This document shows positions 50,717 through 59,025 of a stretch of DNA of 64,000 bases, one piece after another (within the stretch, counting starts at the first letter, position 1; each line of letters starts with the position of its first letter). Made by a program: the position numbers and the translations under genes. Origin of the DNA: Pyrinomonas methylaliphatogenes (GTDB lineage Bacteria; Acidobacteriota; Blastocatellia; Pyrinomonadales; Pyrinomonadaceae). Below the pieces are notes generated by a model that did no database searches, was not told the DNA's origin, and worked only from the letters and a program-made list of their open reading frames with translations. The stretch is taken from positions 124,001 to 188,000 of the forward strand of contig NZ_CBXV010000002.1 in assembly GCF_000820845.2 (NCBI RefSeq), read 5' to 3'.

Positions 50717-51406
50717 GTGTTCTCCGTTCCGACGAACAATCCGCTCGGGCGATCGCGCGGCGAAATCGTGCGGCTACTGCGCAAACGAGAGTCAGCGCGA
50801 GCCGACGAACTGGCGCGCGCGCTCGGTCTGTCGAAGCAGTGCGTGCGCAAACATCTCGACGCGCTCGAACGCGACGGTTACGTGTGTCACGCGATCGAGC
50901 GCAATGGGCGCGGGCGACCGGTCCATCGCTATCGCTTGACGACGCAGGCGAACGAATTATTCCCGAAGCGCTACGAACTACTCTCTCAGGCTCTGCTCGA
51001 GCAAGTCGAAGCTTTATGGGGGACGGATGGGCTGAACGCGGTCTTTTGCCGCTGTGCCGAGGAGGTCATCCGCCGTTTGCGTCCGCAGCTCGAGGGCTTA
51101 GGCTTCGACGCGCGAGTGAGGAAGCTCGCCCAGTTGCTTGACGGCCTTGGATACGAAGCTCGCGCCGAAAAGCAACCCGACGGCTCTTACGTTTTGACTG
51201 AGTGGAACTGCCCAGTGACGGAGGTTGCGCGCGAGTACCGCCAGCTTTGCGACCGAGAATTGATCGTGTATCGCGAGCTCCTCGGGGCCGAGGTTTTTCG
51301 CGAAACTCGCATCGTTGCGGGAGGGGCGAGTTGTCTGTACCGCGTCCTTCGTCCTCGAACGGAGAAGAGGCGGGCGAAGCGCAAACGCGCGCACACCACA
51401 ATCTAG
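50717..51406 (+). CDS. sufR: SufR-like Fe-S responsive transcriptional regulator
   Basis: A 229-residue regulator with an N-terminal winged helix-turn-helix (about 10-75, ELARALGLSKQCVRKHLDALE) and a C-terminal domain with three cysteines at 165, 178 and 206 (C-X12-C-X27-C). This matches the SufR family, which binds a 4Fe-4S cluster and represses suf-type genes when the cluster is present. The last 20 residues are very basic. The GTG start leaves 12 residues before the HTH. The neighbours (mrp, A-type carrier, ferredoxin) are Fe-S related. Confidence 0.85.
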   Translation: MFSVPTNNPLGRSRGEIVRLLRKRESARADELARALGLSKQCVRKHLDALERDGYVCHAIERNGRGRPVHRYRLTTQANELFPKRYELLSQALLEQVEALWGTDGLNAVFCRCAEEVIRRLRPQLEGLGFDARVRKLAQLLDGLGYEARAEKQPDGSYVLTEWNCPVTEVAREYRQLCDRELIVYRELLGAEVFRETRIVAGGASCLYRVLRPRTEKRRAKRKRAHTTI

Positions 51407-51423
51407 TTTAGGCGAAGGGAGAT

Positions 51424-52506
51424 ATGAATCTACTTTCTGAAGAGAGCGTGCTGAACGCGCTGCGGCAAATCAAGGATCCCGATCTACACAAGGACATCGT
51501 CACGCTCGGTTTCATCCGCGATCTGCGCATCGAAGGAGGCGAGGTCTCGTTTCGGATCGTGCTGACGACGCCAGCGTGTCCCGTCAAAGAGCAGATGCGC
51601 GAAGCGGCGATCGAAGCGGTAAGTAAGCTTCCCGGCGTTGAGCGCGTCAACGTGACGATGGACGCCGAGGTGCCGCGCGGGCGCGGGATCGGCAATCGCG
51701 CGACCCTGCCCGGCGTGCGCAACATCATCGCCGTGTCATCCGGTAAAGGCGGGGTCGGCAAATCGACCGTCGCCGTCAACCTGGCGGTCGCGCTCGCGCT
51801 TCGTCAGGCGCGCGTCGGGTTGCTGGATGCGGACATTTACGGGCCCAACGTCCCGCTCATGCTCGGGGCCGTCCAAGCCCGTCCGATCATCGATCGCAAC
51901 AAGCTACTGCCCATCGAAGCTTACGGCGTGCGCATGATCTCCATGGCGCTGATCAAGCCCGGCGATGAGCCGATGATCGTGCGCGGTCCGATCTTGCACG
52001 GTCTTGTGCGGCAGTTCCTGCAAGATGTCGCTTGGGGAGAGTTGGACTATTTGATCGTGGACATGCCGCCCGGAACGGGCGACGTGCAACTCAGCTTAGC
52101 GCAACTCGTCCCCGTGCAAGGGGCCGTGCTCGTGACGACGCCACAAGAGGTCTCGCTCGCTGACGTCAGTCGCGCGCTGCGCATGTTCGAGACGGTAGCC
52201 GTCCCGATCCTCGGCATCGTCGAGAACATGAGCTATTTTATCGCGCCCGACACGGGCGCGCGCTATCAGATATTCGGCGAAGGCGGAGGGCGGCGATTGG
52301 CCGAGCGCTACGGCGTGCCTTTTCTCGGCGAGATCCCTCTCGGGATCGAAGTGCGCGAGAGCGGCGATCGAGGCGTTCCCGTCGTCATAGCGCACCCTAA
52401 TTCGCCACAAGCGCAGGCCTTCAAGCGGGTCGCTGAAGAGGTCGCTCGGCAAGTTTCGATCGAGGCGATGAAGCCGGAGCTGACGATCCTGAAGACGAAC
52501 GCTTGA
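51424..52506 (+). CDS. mrp: Mrp/NBP35-type Fe-S carrier ATPase
   Basis: Fe-S cluster carrier (ApbC/Mrp), 360 residues. An N-terminal MIP18/DUF59 domain (1-85, with Cys52 in TPACPVKEQM) is followed by the ParA-like ATPase, with the deviant Walker A GKGGVGKS at 107-114. In the region where most Mrp proteins have CxxC, this one reads NMSYFIAPDTGAR (269-280) with no cysteine. Such CxxC-less variants occur in some phyla. It follows sufR at 17 bp, in one operon. Confidence 0.93.
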   Translation: MNLLSEESVLNALRQIKDPDLHKDIVTLGFIRDLRIEGGEVSFRIVLTTPACPVKEQMREAAIEAVSKLPGVERVNVTMDAEVPRGRGIGNRATLPGVRNIIAVSSGKGGVGKSTVAVNLAVALALRQARVGLLDADIYGPNVPLMLGAVQARPIIDRNKLLPIEAYGVRMISMALIKPGDEPMIVRGPILHGLVRQFLQDVAWGELDYLIVDMPPGTGDVQLSLAQLVPVQGAVLVTTPQEVSLADVSRALRMFETVAVPILGIVENMSYFIAPDTGARYQIFGEGGGRRLAERYGVPFLGEIPLGIEVRESGDRGVPVVIAHPNSPQAQAFKRVAEEVARQVSIEAMKPELTILKTNA

Positions 52507-52507
52507 G

Positions 52508-52538
52508 GTGGCGCCCTCATCCTTGGGATTTGCGCCAC
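52508..52538 (+). other. 7-bp inverted repeat after mrp
   Basis: GTGGCGC (52508-52514) and GCGCCAC (52532-52538) form a perfect 7-bp stem with a 17-nt loop in the mrp-carrier gap. It may be a stem for RNA stability; a TTGGGA...TACAAA promoter-like pair overlaps it. Confidence 0.4.
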
Positions 52539-52614
52539 AAGTGTGGTACAAAAGTTCTGCCATCATCGATCCGATGAGCGACGACGAAGTCATACTTTAA
52601 GGAGAAGGTTAGAG

Positions 52615-52971
52615 ATGTCTGTGACAACGGCTCCGACTTTGACGATCAACATCACCGACAAGGCGGCTGAAGAGATCAAGAAGTTCATGGCTGGCGAAGA
52701 GGATCTGCCCGAGACCGCAGGTCTTCGCGTGCGCGTCGTGCCGGGCGGTTGCTCCGGTTTCCAGTACAGCCTGAACATCGAAGAGGATTCGCGCCAAGGC
52801 GATTACGTGCTCGACTCGAACGGCGTGCGCCTCTTCGTCGACATGTTCAGCGCGCAGTACTTGAACGGCGTCGAGATCGACTACGTCTCGACGGTGATGG
52901 GTTCCGGTTTCACCTTCAGGAATCCGAACGCGACGGGCACCTGCGGTTGCGGCTCATCCTTTACCGTCTAA
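52615..52971 (+). CDS. A-type Fe-S cluster carrier (IscA/ErpA/SufA family)
   Basis: HesB/IscA-family carrier, 118 residues from the ATG at 52615, with AAGGAGAAGG upstream. The three cluster cysteines are Cys46 in PGGCSGFQY and Cys110 and Cys112 in TCGCGSSF. The family accepts clusters from the scaffold and delivers them to targets. ErpA, IscA and SufA cannot be told apart by sequence alone. It is co-directional with sufR and mrp, 109 bp from mrp. Confidence 0.94.
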   Translation: MSVTTAPTLTINITDKAAEEIKKFMAGEEDLPETAGLRVRVVPGGCSGFQYSLNIEEDSRQGDYVLDSNGVRLFVDMFSAQYLNGVEIDYVSTVMGSGFTFRNPNATGTCGCGSSFTV

Positions 52972-53090
52972 CTGCCATCGCAGGACGATTGGCTGTCAGC
53001 GTAGCGCGTCGGTTCGGCGTGCTACGCTGATCGTATGTCAAGCCTTAAGTTCTTCACCTTACGCGAAGACAAGAAGAGAGGATTTTGGCG

Positions 53091-53423
53091 ATGCCGATCA
53101 TTCAGGCGGAGACGGCGACGGGGATTAAAACGTTCGAAGCCGAAACCGGACGCAAGCTCGTGCTCGCGCTCGAAGATAACGGGATAGACATCCTTCATCG
53201 TTGCGGAGGGAACGCTCGTTGTACGACCTGCCGCGTCGAAATTCTGGGAGGCGAGGCGGGCGAAATGGGCGAAGCCGAGCGCAATCGCCTCGCGCGAGAG
53301 CAGGAACTCGCGCCCAATATACGCCTATCCTGTCAGATCCGCATCCAAGGCGATCTGAGGTTGCGCGTCATCAATCAAGCGAGCGTGCGCAATCTCGATC
53401 CCGGACCGCGCCCTGCCGATTGA
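53091..53423 (+). CDS. 2Fe-2S ferredoxin, adrenodoxin-like
   Basis: A 110-residue 2Fe-2S ferredoxin from the ATG at 53091, which has AGAGAGGA 8-15 bp upstream. The cluster ligands are Cys38, Cys44, Cys47 and Cys81 (C-X5-C-X2-C...C), the adrenodoxin/Isc-type spacing. The C-terminal tail has additional basic residues. Such ferredoxins reduce Fe-S assembly or cytochrome P450-like partners. It closes the Fe-S block with sufR, mrp and the A-type carrier. Confidence 0.92.
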   Translation: MPIIQAETATGIKTFEAETGRKLVLALEDNGIDILHRCGGNARCTTCRVEILGGEAGEMGEAERNRLAREQELAPNIRLSCQIRIQGDLRLRVINQASVRNLDPGPRPAD

Positions 53424-53610
53424 ACCGGAGCGATCTCACCGCGGCTCTCTTTGCACCTCCCCGGAGATTGGTGTTAAGCTTTGGTCAGCGATAACATGTT
53501 CGAGTTCGCGGATCGAGCGCTGGTTTCGATCATCTTAAGATGCGCTATTTTGCGAGCCGTTCGAAACCGGCCTCTCGATGTTTTTTCGCTCCGGGGAGCG
53601 CGAGGCGACC

Positions 53611-53934
53611 ATGAACACAGCTATAGCCATTCTCGTTTACGGCATTTTGGTCGCGGTGGGCGGCATCTACGGTTACATTAAAGCGCAGAGCATGCCGTCG
53701 CTCATCGCCGGATTAGGCGCAGGCATCTTGCTTATCGGGTCAGCCGCGGCGATGATGCGCGGCGCGTATCTTCTAGGCTGGTGGATCGCGCTCATCATCG
53801 CCGCGCTCTTATTGGCGCGATTCGCCTTCGCTTCGCTCAAAGGGTTCAAGATGATGCCCGGCGGACTGATGATCATTCTCAGCCTCGCAGCCATCATCAT
53901 CTTGCTCATCGGTCGCCAAGCTTCGCAACCATGA
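53611..53934 (+). CDS. TMEM14 family small membrane protein
   Basis: A 107-residue integral membrane protein from the ATG at 53611, with three or four helices. The family signature is GGIYGYIKAQSMPSLIAG, followed by hydrophobic, Gly-rich helices. In eukaryotes TMEM14C helps porphyrin transport; bacterial members have no established role. An earlier start (53578) would add 11 residues. It lies 62 bp before the first sod gene. Confidence 0.85.
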   Translation: MNTAIAILVYGILVAVGGIYGYIKAQSMPSLIAGLGAGILLIGSAAAMMRGAYLLGWWIALIIAALLLARFAFASLKGFKMMPGGLMIILSLAAIIILLIGRQASQP

Positions 53935-53942
53935 ACTCGCGG

Positions 53943-53974
53943 TTGACCGGTAAGCTTTCGATTGTATTCACAAT
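53943..53974 (+). promoter_or_regulatory. Promoter of the first sod gene
   Basis: TTGACC at 53943-53948 and TATTCA at 53965-53970 with a 16-bp spacer. The -10 overlaps a perfect palindrome ATTGT-ATTC-ACAAT (53961-53974), so it may be an operator. The SD is a run of GGAGAGAGGAGG. Confidence 0.5.
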
Positions 53975-53996
53975 CAGGAGAGAGGAGGAATAGAAA

Positions 53997-54608
53997 ATGG
54001 CGCACGAACTACCGCCCTTGCCATATCCTTATGACGCACTCGAACCTTACATCGACGCACAAACGATGCAGCTTCATCACGACAAACATCACGCCGCTTA
54101 CGTCAATAACCTGAACGCCGCTTTGGAGAAATACCCTGAACTTCAAAACAAGAGCGCCGAAGATTTGATCAAGGATCTGAACAGCGTGCCTGAGGAGATC
54201 CGAACTGCGGTGCGCAACAACGGCGGCGGTCATGTCAACCACACGATGTTTTGGCAGATCATGAAGCCGAACGGCGGCGGCGAGCCGACCGGTCCGATCG
54301 CCGAAGCGATCAAGCGGACGTTCGGCAGCTTCGCTGAGTTCAAGAAGCAGTTCAACGATGCTGGGATGAAACGCTTCGGCTCAGGTTGGGTCTGGCTCAT
54401 CAGATCGAAGGATGGTCAACTGCAAATCACCTCGACGCCGAACCAAGACAATCCGCTCATGGAAGGGCATTACCCGATCATGGGCAACGACGTATGGGAG
54501 CACGCTTACTACTTGAAGTATCGCAACCGTCGCAACGAGTATTTGGAGGCGTGGTGGAACGTCGTCAACTGGGATGAGATCAATCGCCGTTTCGAACAAG
54601 CACGTTGA
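53997..54608 (+). CDS. Superoxide dismutase (Fe/Mn), cytoplasmic
   Basis: Fe/Mn superoxide dismutase, 203 residues, no signal peptide. The metal ligands are His27, His82, Asp165 and His169 in [17 protein letters not shown] and [16 protein letters not shown] and [11 protein letters not shown] look like the Fe/Mn cambialistic group; the metal cannot be told with confidence. It has a promoter and a strong SD. A second copy with a signal sequence follows 225 bp downstream, with a 190-bp identical block. Confidence 0.95.
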   Translation: MAHELPPLPYPYDALEPYIDAQTMQLHHDKHHAAYVNNLNAALEKYPELQNKSAEDLIKDLNSVPEEIRTAVRNNGGGHVNHTMFWQIMKPNGGGEPTGPIAEAIKRTFGSFAEFKKQFNDAGMKRFGSGWVWLIRSKDGQLQITSTPNQDNPLMEGHYPIMGNDVWEHAYYLKYRNRRNEYLEAWWNVVNWDEINRRFEQAR

Positions 54609-54633
54609 AGCTCTCAGTCTTTTCAGCGCGATG

Positions 54634-54667
54634 ATTCGGCGGATCGCGTCTCGGCCCTCCGCCGAAT
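54634..54667 (+). other. 10-bp inverted repeat after sod 1
   Basis: ATTCGGCGGA (54634-54643) and TCCGCCGAAT (54658-54667) are perfect complements with a 14-nt loop. It precedes the terminator at 54684. Confidence 0.45.
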
Positions 54668-54683
54668 GGATGGCTCCTAGACG

Positions 54684-54720
54684 AAGGCGCATGGAAGCGG
54701 CGCAGCTTGCATGCGCCTTT
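54684..54720 (+). terminator. Terminator after sod 1
   Basis: AAGGCGCATG (54684-54693) and CATGCGCCTT (54710-54719) are perfect complements with a 16-nt loop; the sequence continues TTTCGCTTTCTC. This is a rho-independent-like terminator 75 bp after the first sod stop. Confidence 0.55.
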
Positions 54721-54833
54721 CGCTTTCTCGCAGAAGTTCCGGCGATCTGGCGAGGTCTTGAGAGTCGACTTAATGCGACGACCATCCAAGATGCTCGCTC
54801 ATAAGATCGGCCTTTGCAGAAAGGAGGTGGAAG

Positions 54834-55589
54834 ATGAACAAGCGCGAGTTCTTGCGTTACGCCCTGTATGCTCCGGCAGCGGTCGCACTCTGGACCAGAA
54901 CGAGCTATAGTTCGCCTGCAGCGGTTATAAGCGTCTCCCAACAAACGGCCTCCGGGCCGCACAAACTTCCGCCACTGCCCTACGAATACAACGCGCTCGA
55001 ACCCTACATCGACACCGAAACGATGCAGCTTCATCACGACAAACATCACGCCGCTTACGTCAATAACCTGAACGCGGCGATCGCGAAACATCCTGAGCTA
55101 AGCAATCGTTCAGCGGAAGACTTGATCCGCAATCTTCAAAGCGTCCCCGCCGACATCAGAGAGCAGGTGCGCAACAACGGCGGCGGTCATGTCAACCACA
55201 CGATGTTTTGGCAGATCATGAAGCCGAACGGCGGCGGCGAGCCGACCGGTCCGATCGCCGAAGCGATCAAGCGGACGTTCGGCAGCTTCGCTGAGTTCAA
55301 GAAGCAGTTCAACGATGCTGGGATGAAACGCTTCGGCTCAGGTTGGGTCTGGCTCGTGCGCGATCGCGCCGGGCGCCTACAGATCATTTCGACGCCCAAT
55401 CAGGATAGCCCCTTGACCCAAGGACTCTATCCGATCATGGGCAACGACGTATGGGAGCACGCTTACTACCTCAAGTACCAGAATCGTCGCAACGAGTATT
55501 TGGAGGCGTGGTGGAACGTCGTCAACTGGGATGAGATCAATCGCCGCTTCGAAACGGCGACTTCTCAACGAACCACGCGCCGAACCTGA
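54834..55589 (+). CDS. Superoxide dismutase (Fe/Mn), exported copy
   Basis: A 251-residue Fe/Mn superoxide dismutase with an extra N-terminal 40 residues. The start is [20 protein letters not shown]; the KRxFL pattern resembles a Tat signal with a K-R in place of the twin arginine, so export by Tat is possible. A strong AAAGGAGGTG precedes the ATG. The ligands shift by 40: His67, His122, Asp205, His209. A 190-bp block (55166-55355) is identical to the first copy. Confidence 0.93.
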   Translation: MNKREFLRYALYAPAAVALWTRTSYSSPAAVISVSQQTASGPHKLPPLPYEYNALEPYIDTETMQLHHDKHHAAYVNNLNAAIAKHPELSNRSAEDLIRNLQSVPADIREQVRNNGGGHVNHTMFWQIMKPNGGGEPTGPIAEAIKRTFGSFAEFKKQFNDAGMKRFGSGWVWLVRDRAGRLQIISTPNQDSPLTQGLYPIMGNDVWEHAYYLKYQNRRNEYLEAWWNVVNWDEINRRFETATSQRTTRRT

Positions 55590-55624
55590 TGATTTTTCGA
55601 AGAGGAGGTGACCGTAACGATCAG

Positions 55625-55753
55625 ATGAGGAAGATCGCTCTGCTCATGCTATTGACTGCGCTCCTTTCCGGCTGCGCATCTTACGTTGATAACTACAATC
55701 ACTCGATCGCCAAAGAGAAGCGAGAGAAGCGTCAAAGCGCGTCACAGCACTGA
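55625..55753 (+). CDS. Small lipoprotein, 42 aa
   Basis: A 42-residue ORF with a typical lipoprotein signal: a basic start (MRKIALL), a hydrophobic core, and the lipobox LLSGC with Cys17. The mature part of 25 residues is polar and charged (AKEKREKRQS). GAGGAGGT at 55603-55610 is 14 bp upstream. It starts 35 bp after the second sod. No known family; it is an easily missed gene because of its size. Confidence 0.65.
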   Translation: MRKIALLMLLTALLSGCASYVDNYNHSIAKEKREKRQSASQH

Positions 55754-55846
55754 AGGCGGTCTCTTTCGAACGAAGCGCGCCAACCTTCTTCGGCGTCGTT
55801 TCGGTCGCGAAGCTAAGATAAGGCCGCAGGAAGCGCTTATGGGGCG

Positions 55847-56458
55847 ATGTCTGGCGCACGAGCTCAATGGTTTGCGCAACTAGTCCATCAGGTCGCCGCA
55901 TGTCGGCGGTGCCCCGCGATGTGCGATCGTCGTCCGGTTCTCGGCCCAAGTAACGGCGATCTGCGGGCGCGCGTCTTATTCATCGGCGAAGCGCCGGGCC
56001 GGCGAGGCGCCGATCGCACGCGCATCCCTTTCAGCGGCGATCAATCGGGGCGTAATTTCGCACGCTTTCTCGCTTCGATCGGATTAACGCGCGAACGGGT
56101 TTTCGTCACCAATGCCGTCCTCTGTAATCCACACAAGCCATCCGGCGCCAATCGCCGCCCGAGCGCGCAGGAGATCGCCAACTGCGCCGTTTTCCTTCGT
56201 CAGCAGATCGAGATCGTCGATCCAGCGGTCGTCGCCACGCTCGGGCAAGTCGCGCTTGCTGCGCTTCGCACCATCGAGTATCATGAATTTTCGCTTCGCA
56301 CTCATGCCGGGCGGATTTGCCATTGGAATGGACGGCTGCTCGTGCCGCTTTATCATCCGAGCCCGCAAGTTCTTATCTCGCACCGTACAGAACGAGAGCA
56401 ACGGCGAGATTACAAAGCTATCAAGCGCGCCTTACGCCTTGCGAATGAAACCGACTAG
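55847..56458 (+). CDS. Uracil-DNA glycosylase superfamily protein (family 4/5-type)
   Basis: DNA repair glycosylase with a 4Fe-4S cluster, 203 residues. Cluster cysteines are likely Cys19, Cys22, Cys93 and Cys113 (CRRC, LCNP, NCAVF). The motif A is GEAPG (47-51), as in family 4, while GADRTRIPFSGDQSGR resembles family 5 enzymes. The C-terminal motif is LYHPSPQ. Whether it acts on uracil only or on other bases is uncertain. It follows the small lipoprotein gene with a 93-bp gap. Confidence 0.88.
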   Translation: MSGARAQWFAQLVHQVAACRRCPAMCDRRPVLGPSNGDLRARVLFIGEAPGRRGADRTRIPFSGDQSGRNFARFLASIGLTRERVFVTNAVLCNPHKPSGANRRPSAQEIANCAVFLRQQIEIVDPAVVATLGQVALAALRTIEYHEFSLRTHAGRICHWNGRLLVPLYHPSPQVLISHRTEREQRRDYKAIKRALRLANETD

Positions 56459-56472
56459 GAGGTGAAGTTCAA

Positions 56473-57108
56473 ATGGCACGCACGTTAAAACCGTTTCGCC
56501 TCGCATCCTTGCTCCTGCTTTTCGCCAGCGTTTTGGGCCTGAGCGCGCAACAGAGGCGCCCGGAGATGACGATCGCCGCCAGAGCGAGCGCAACGGTTCT
56601 CCCATCTGCGCCTAAAGTCGGCGATCTAGCGCCCGATTTTCGACTCCCCTACGCCACACAAGAGAAGATCTTCATCCGCCCGGAAGAGCATCTCGCGCTG
56701 TCGAGCCTGCGCGGCAAGAACGTGATCCTCGCTTTCTACCCGGCTGACTGGTCCGGCGGATGCACCAAAGAGGTCTGCACGCTGCGCGACACTTTCGCCG
56801 AGTTAGCGAAATTGGACGCCATGGTGCTCGGGATCAGCGGCGATTACGTCTTCTCCCATCATGAGTGGGCGAAGTATCATAAACTGCAGTTCCCGCTCCT
56901 TTCCGATCACGATCACAAGGTCGCGCGCATTTACGGCAGCTATGACGAAGCGAGCGGCTTCAACAAACGCACCGTCTTCCTGATCGACAAACAAGGCCGC
57001 ATTCGCTACGTCAATCTGGCGTTTCGCGCCGGCAACAAAGAGGACTACGATCGGCTGCGCGCCGAACTCGAAAAGCTCAAGAGCGAAGAGGCGGCGCAGA
57101 ACAGGTGA
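56473..57108 (+). CDS. Exported peroxiredoxin (BCP/AhpC-TSA type)
   Basis: A 211-residue thiol peroxidase with a signal peptide (MARTLKPFRLASLLLLFASV to SAQQ). The active segment is FYPADWSGGCTKEVCTLRD: peroxidatic Cys97 with Cys102 as the likely resolving cysteine, as in BCP-type 2-Cys enzymes; the usual Thr before Cys is replaced by Gly-Gly. It would protect the envelope from peroxides alongside the exported SOD. It starts 14 bp after the UDG stop. Confidence 0.9.
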   Translation: MARTLKPFRLASLLLLFASVLGLSAQQRRPEMTIAARASATVLPSAPKVGDLAPDFRLPYATQEKIFIRPEEHLALSSLRGKNVILAFYPADWSGGCTKEVCTLRDTFAELAKLDAMVLGISGDYVFSHHEWAKYHKLQFPLLSDHDHKVARIYGSYDEASGFNKRTVFLIDKQGRIRYVNLAFRAGNKEDYDRLRAELEKLKSEEAAQNR

Positions 57109-57139
57109 TCGTTTGAGAATGCGCCTTCTGTGACTTGAA

Positions 57140-57499
57140 ATGGGTGAGCGAATCGAATTCTATTGGCTGCCGCACTGCACGACGTGTCAGAAGGCCGCCC
57201 TGTTTCTGGAAGAACGCGGCATCGCGCTCGAGCAGCGCCGCGATTTGAAGATGGAGCCGCTCACGCGCGCCGAGGTTGAACGGCTCGCGCGACTCGTCGG
57301 CGGGGCGCGCGAGCTATTCTCAAAGCGCGCGCGCAAATATCGCGCGTTGGGACTCGACAAACGTGAGCTATCCGATGATGAGATGCTCCGTTTGATGGCG
57401 GAAGAGTACACCTTCATCAAACGCCCCGTGCTCATCATCGGGGAGCGCGCCATCGCCGGCTTTACGCCGAAGGCTTACGAACGTTTCCTGCAAAGATGA
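57140..57499 (+). CDS. ArsC/Spx-family thioredoxin-fold protein
   Basis: A 119-residue protein of the ArsC/Spx/YffB family. The N-terminal CxxC is Cys13-Thr-Thr-Cys16 (LPHCTTCQKA); the C-terminal half has KRPVLIIGERAIAGF, as in arsenate reductases. It could be an arsenate reductase-like enzyme or a Spx-like regulator; no ars genes are present. Its stop overlaps the start of the ygfZ-like gene (ATGA). Confidence 0.85.
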   Translation: MGERIEFYWLPHCTTCQKAALFLEERGIALEQRRDLKMEPLTRAEVERLARLVGGARELFSKRARKYRALGLDKRELSDDEMLRLMAEEYTFIKRPVLIIGERAIAGFTPKAYERFLQR

Positions 57500-58635
57500 G
57501 CGAGAAAGCTTCGCCAAGCATGGTTCAACGTAGCCCGCTCGATGAAGCGCATCGCGTTGAAGGCGCCGCCATGCGAACAGGCGATGGTTGGCTTATCCCG
57601 GCGCGTTATGTCGATCCGCTGGACGAGTATCGCATCGTCCGCGATGGCGGATGCGGCTTGATCGATCTGTGCGCCGGCGGGCGGATCGAAGTGGCCGGTT
57701 CAGAAGCAGAGTCTTTTCTCAACGGGCTCGTCACCAATGACGTGAAAGCTCTGCCCAAAGGCGCTTGGATGCTCGCCGCTTTCCCCAACGTGCAAGGAAG
57801 GCTCGTCGCCTTGGTCCGCATCCTGCGCCTCGATCAGACGCTCTTTCTGCTCGACACGGAAGCGGCGACGCGCGATCGCGTGCGACAAATGCTTGAACGC
57901 TACACGTTGGCTGGGGATTTTCGCGTGCGCGACGCGACTGAAGAGATGGCGCGGCTCTCGCTTCAAGGGGCCAAAGCGCGGGAGACGATCGCCAAAGTCT
58001 TCGGCGAAGAAGCGGCGCGCCTCGAAAGGAACAGGATCGCATCTTTGGATCGCAACGGTCCGCTCCTGATCCGCGCCTCGCATACTGGAGAGGACGGGTT
58101 TGACATCTTCATCGAAGCGCGTCGCGCGCCGGAGATTTGGCGCGCGGCGAAAGCTGCGGGAGCGCGCCCCATCGGCTTCGACGCCCTTGAGACGTTGCGC
58201 ATCGAAGCCGGCATCCCGCGCTACGGCATCGACATGGATGAGACGACGGTCGTCCTCGAAACAGGTCTGGATGAAGCCGTCAGTTTCACGAAAGGATGCT
58301 ACCTCGGGCAAGAGATCATCGCGCGCATACGCTGGCGAGGCCATGTAGCCAAGAAACTCATGGGGCTCGTCTTCGATGAGCGCAACGAGCCGAGCGAAGA
58401 GGAGCGAGAGGCGCTGCCGAAAGCCAAAATCATTGCGCCCGACGGTAAAGAGATGGGGCGCATCACCTCGAGCGCGCGCTCGCCACGCCTCGAACGCACG
58501 ATCGCGCTCGCTTATATCCGCTACGCTTATCTCGAACCCGGGACCGAAGCGCACATCGCATTGAACGAGCGCCAGTTCAAAGCGCGCGTCGCCGCGTTGC
58601 CGATGGTCCGCGGCAGTTGGGATGGAGCGACATGA
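57496..58635 (+). CDS. YgfZ/GcvT-family folate-binding protein
   Basis: Tetrahydrofolate-dependent protein for Fe-S enzyme maturation (YgfZ/CAF17-like), 379 residues. The signature KGCYLGQEIIARIRWRGH is at 266-283, with the conserved Cys268. The two GcvT-like domains are complete. In E. coli YgfZ supports Fe-S enzymes such as MiaB. Its position between the oxidative-stress genes and tRNA-related genes supports that reading. Overlapping starts (ATGA) suggest translational coupling with both neighbours. Confidence 0.92.
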   Translation: MSEKASPSMVQRSPLDEAHRVEGAAMRTGDGWLIPARYVDPLDEYRIVRDGGCGLIDLCAGGRIEVAGSEAESFLNGLVTNDVKALPKGAWMLAAFPNVQGRLVALVRILRLDQTLFLLDTEAATRDRVRQMLERYTLAGDFRVRDATEEMARLSLQGAKARETIAKVFGEEAARLERNRIASLDRNGPLLIRASHTGEDGFDIFIEARRAPEIWRAAKAAGARPIGFDALETLRIEAGIPRYGIDMDETTVVLETGLDEAVSFTKGCYLGQEIIARIRWRGHVAKKLMGLVFDERNEPSEEEREALPKAKIIAPDGKEMGRITSSARSPRLERTIALAYIRYAYLEPGTEAHIALNERQFKARVAALPMVRGSWDGAT

Positions 58636-58925
58636 GCGACAAACTTCCAAGCCACAAAGATCGCGCGGCGCGCGATCTCAACCGAACGCAAGCGCAGCTC
58701 GCCTATTCGATCATCGAAACGCTGCTCGAACATGCGCGCGCAGCCAACGACATGATCGCGTTGATGGCTCAAGCCTTCGATCAGGACGCCCTTTCCGCGC
58801 TCACCACCACGCCCCATTGGGCGGCCTACCTAGAGAGCAAACGGGCGATGGAACGAGCGCGCCAAGAACTCGAACAGTTCACCGAAATCATGATGCGGCT
58901 CTCTGAAGAGGAAGAGAACGGTTGA
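58632..58925 (+). CDS. Hypothetical small helical protein, 97 aa
   Basis: A 97-residue protein whose ATG overlaps the YgfZ-like stop by 4 bp. It looks entirely helical and acidic toward the end (LSEEEENG). No domain is recognised. It may be a partner of the YgfZ-like protein, by position only. It is convergent with the DUF72 gene. Confidence 0.6.
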   Translation: MSDKLPSHKDRAARDLNRTQAQLAYSIIETLLEHARAANDMIALMAQAFDQDALSALTTTPHWAAYLESKRAMERARQELEQFTEIMMRLSEEEENG

Positions 58926-59025
58926 GCGCCTTGCGCAGGATCTTCGCCCGAAACGCTCGGATCATCCTCGGTCTGTGCGATGCCCAAGCCGGTCAGCACC
59001 GCGTGCTCTTCGCGCGACGATGGCT

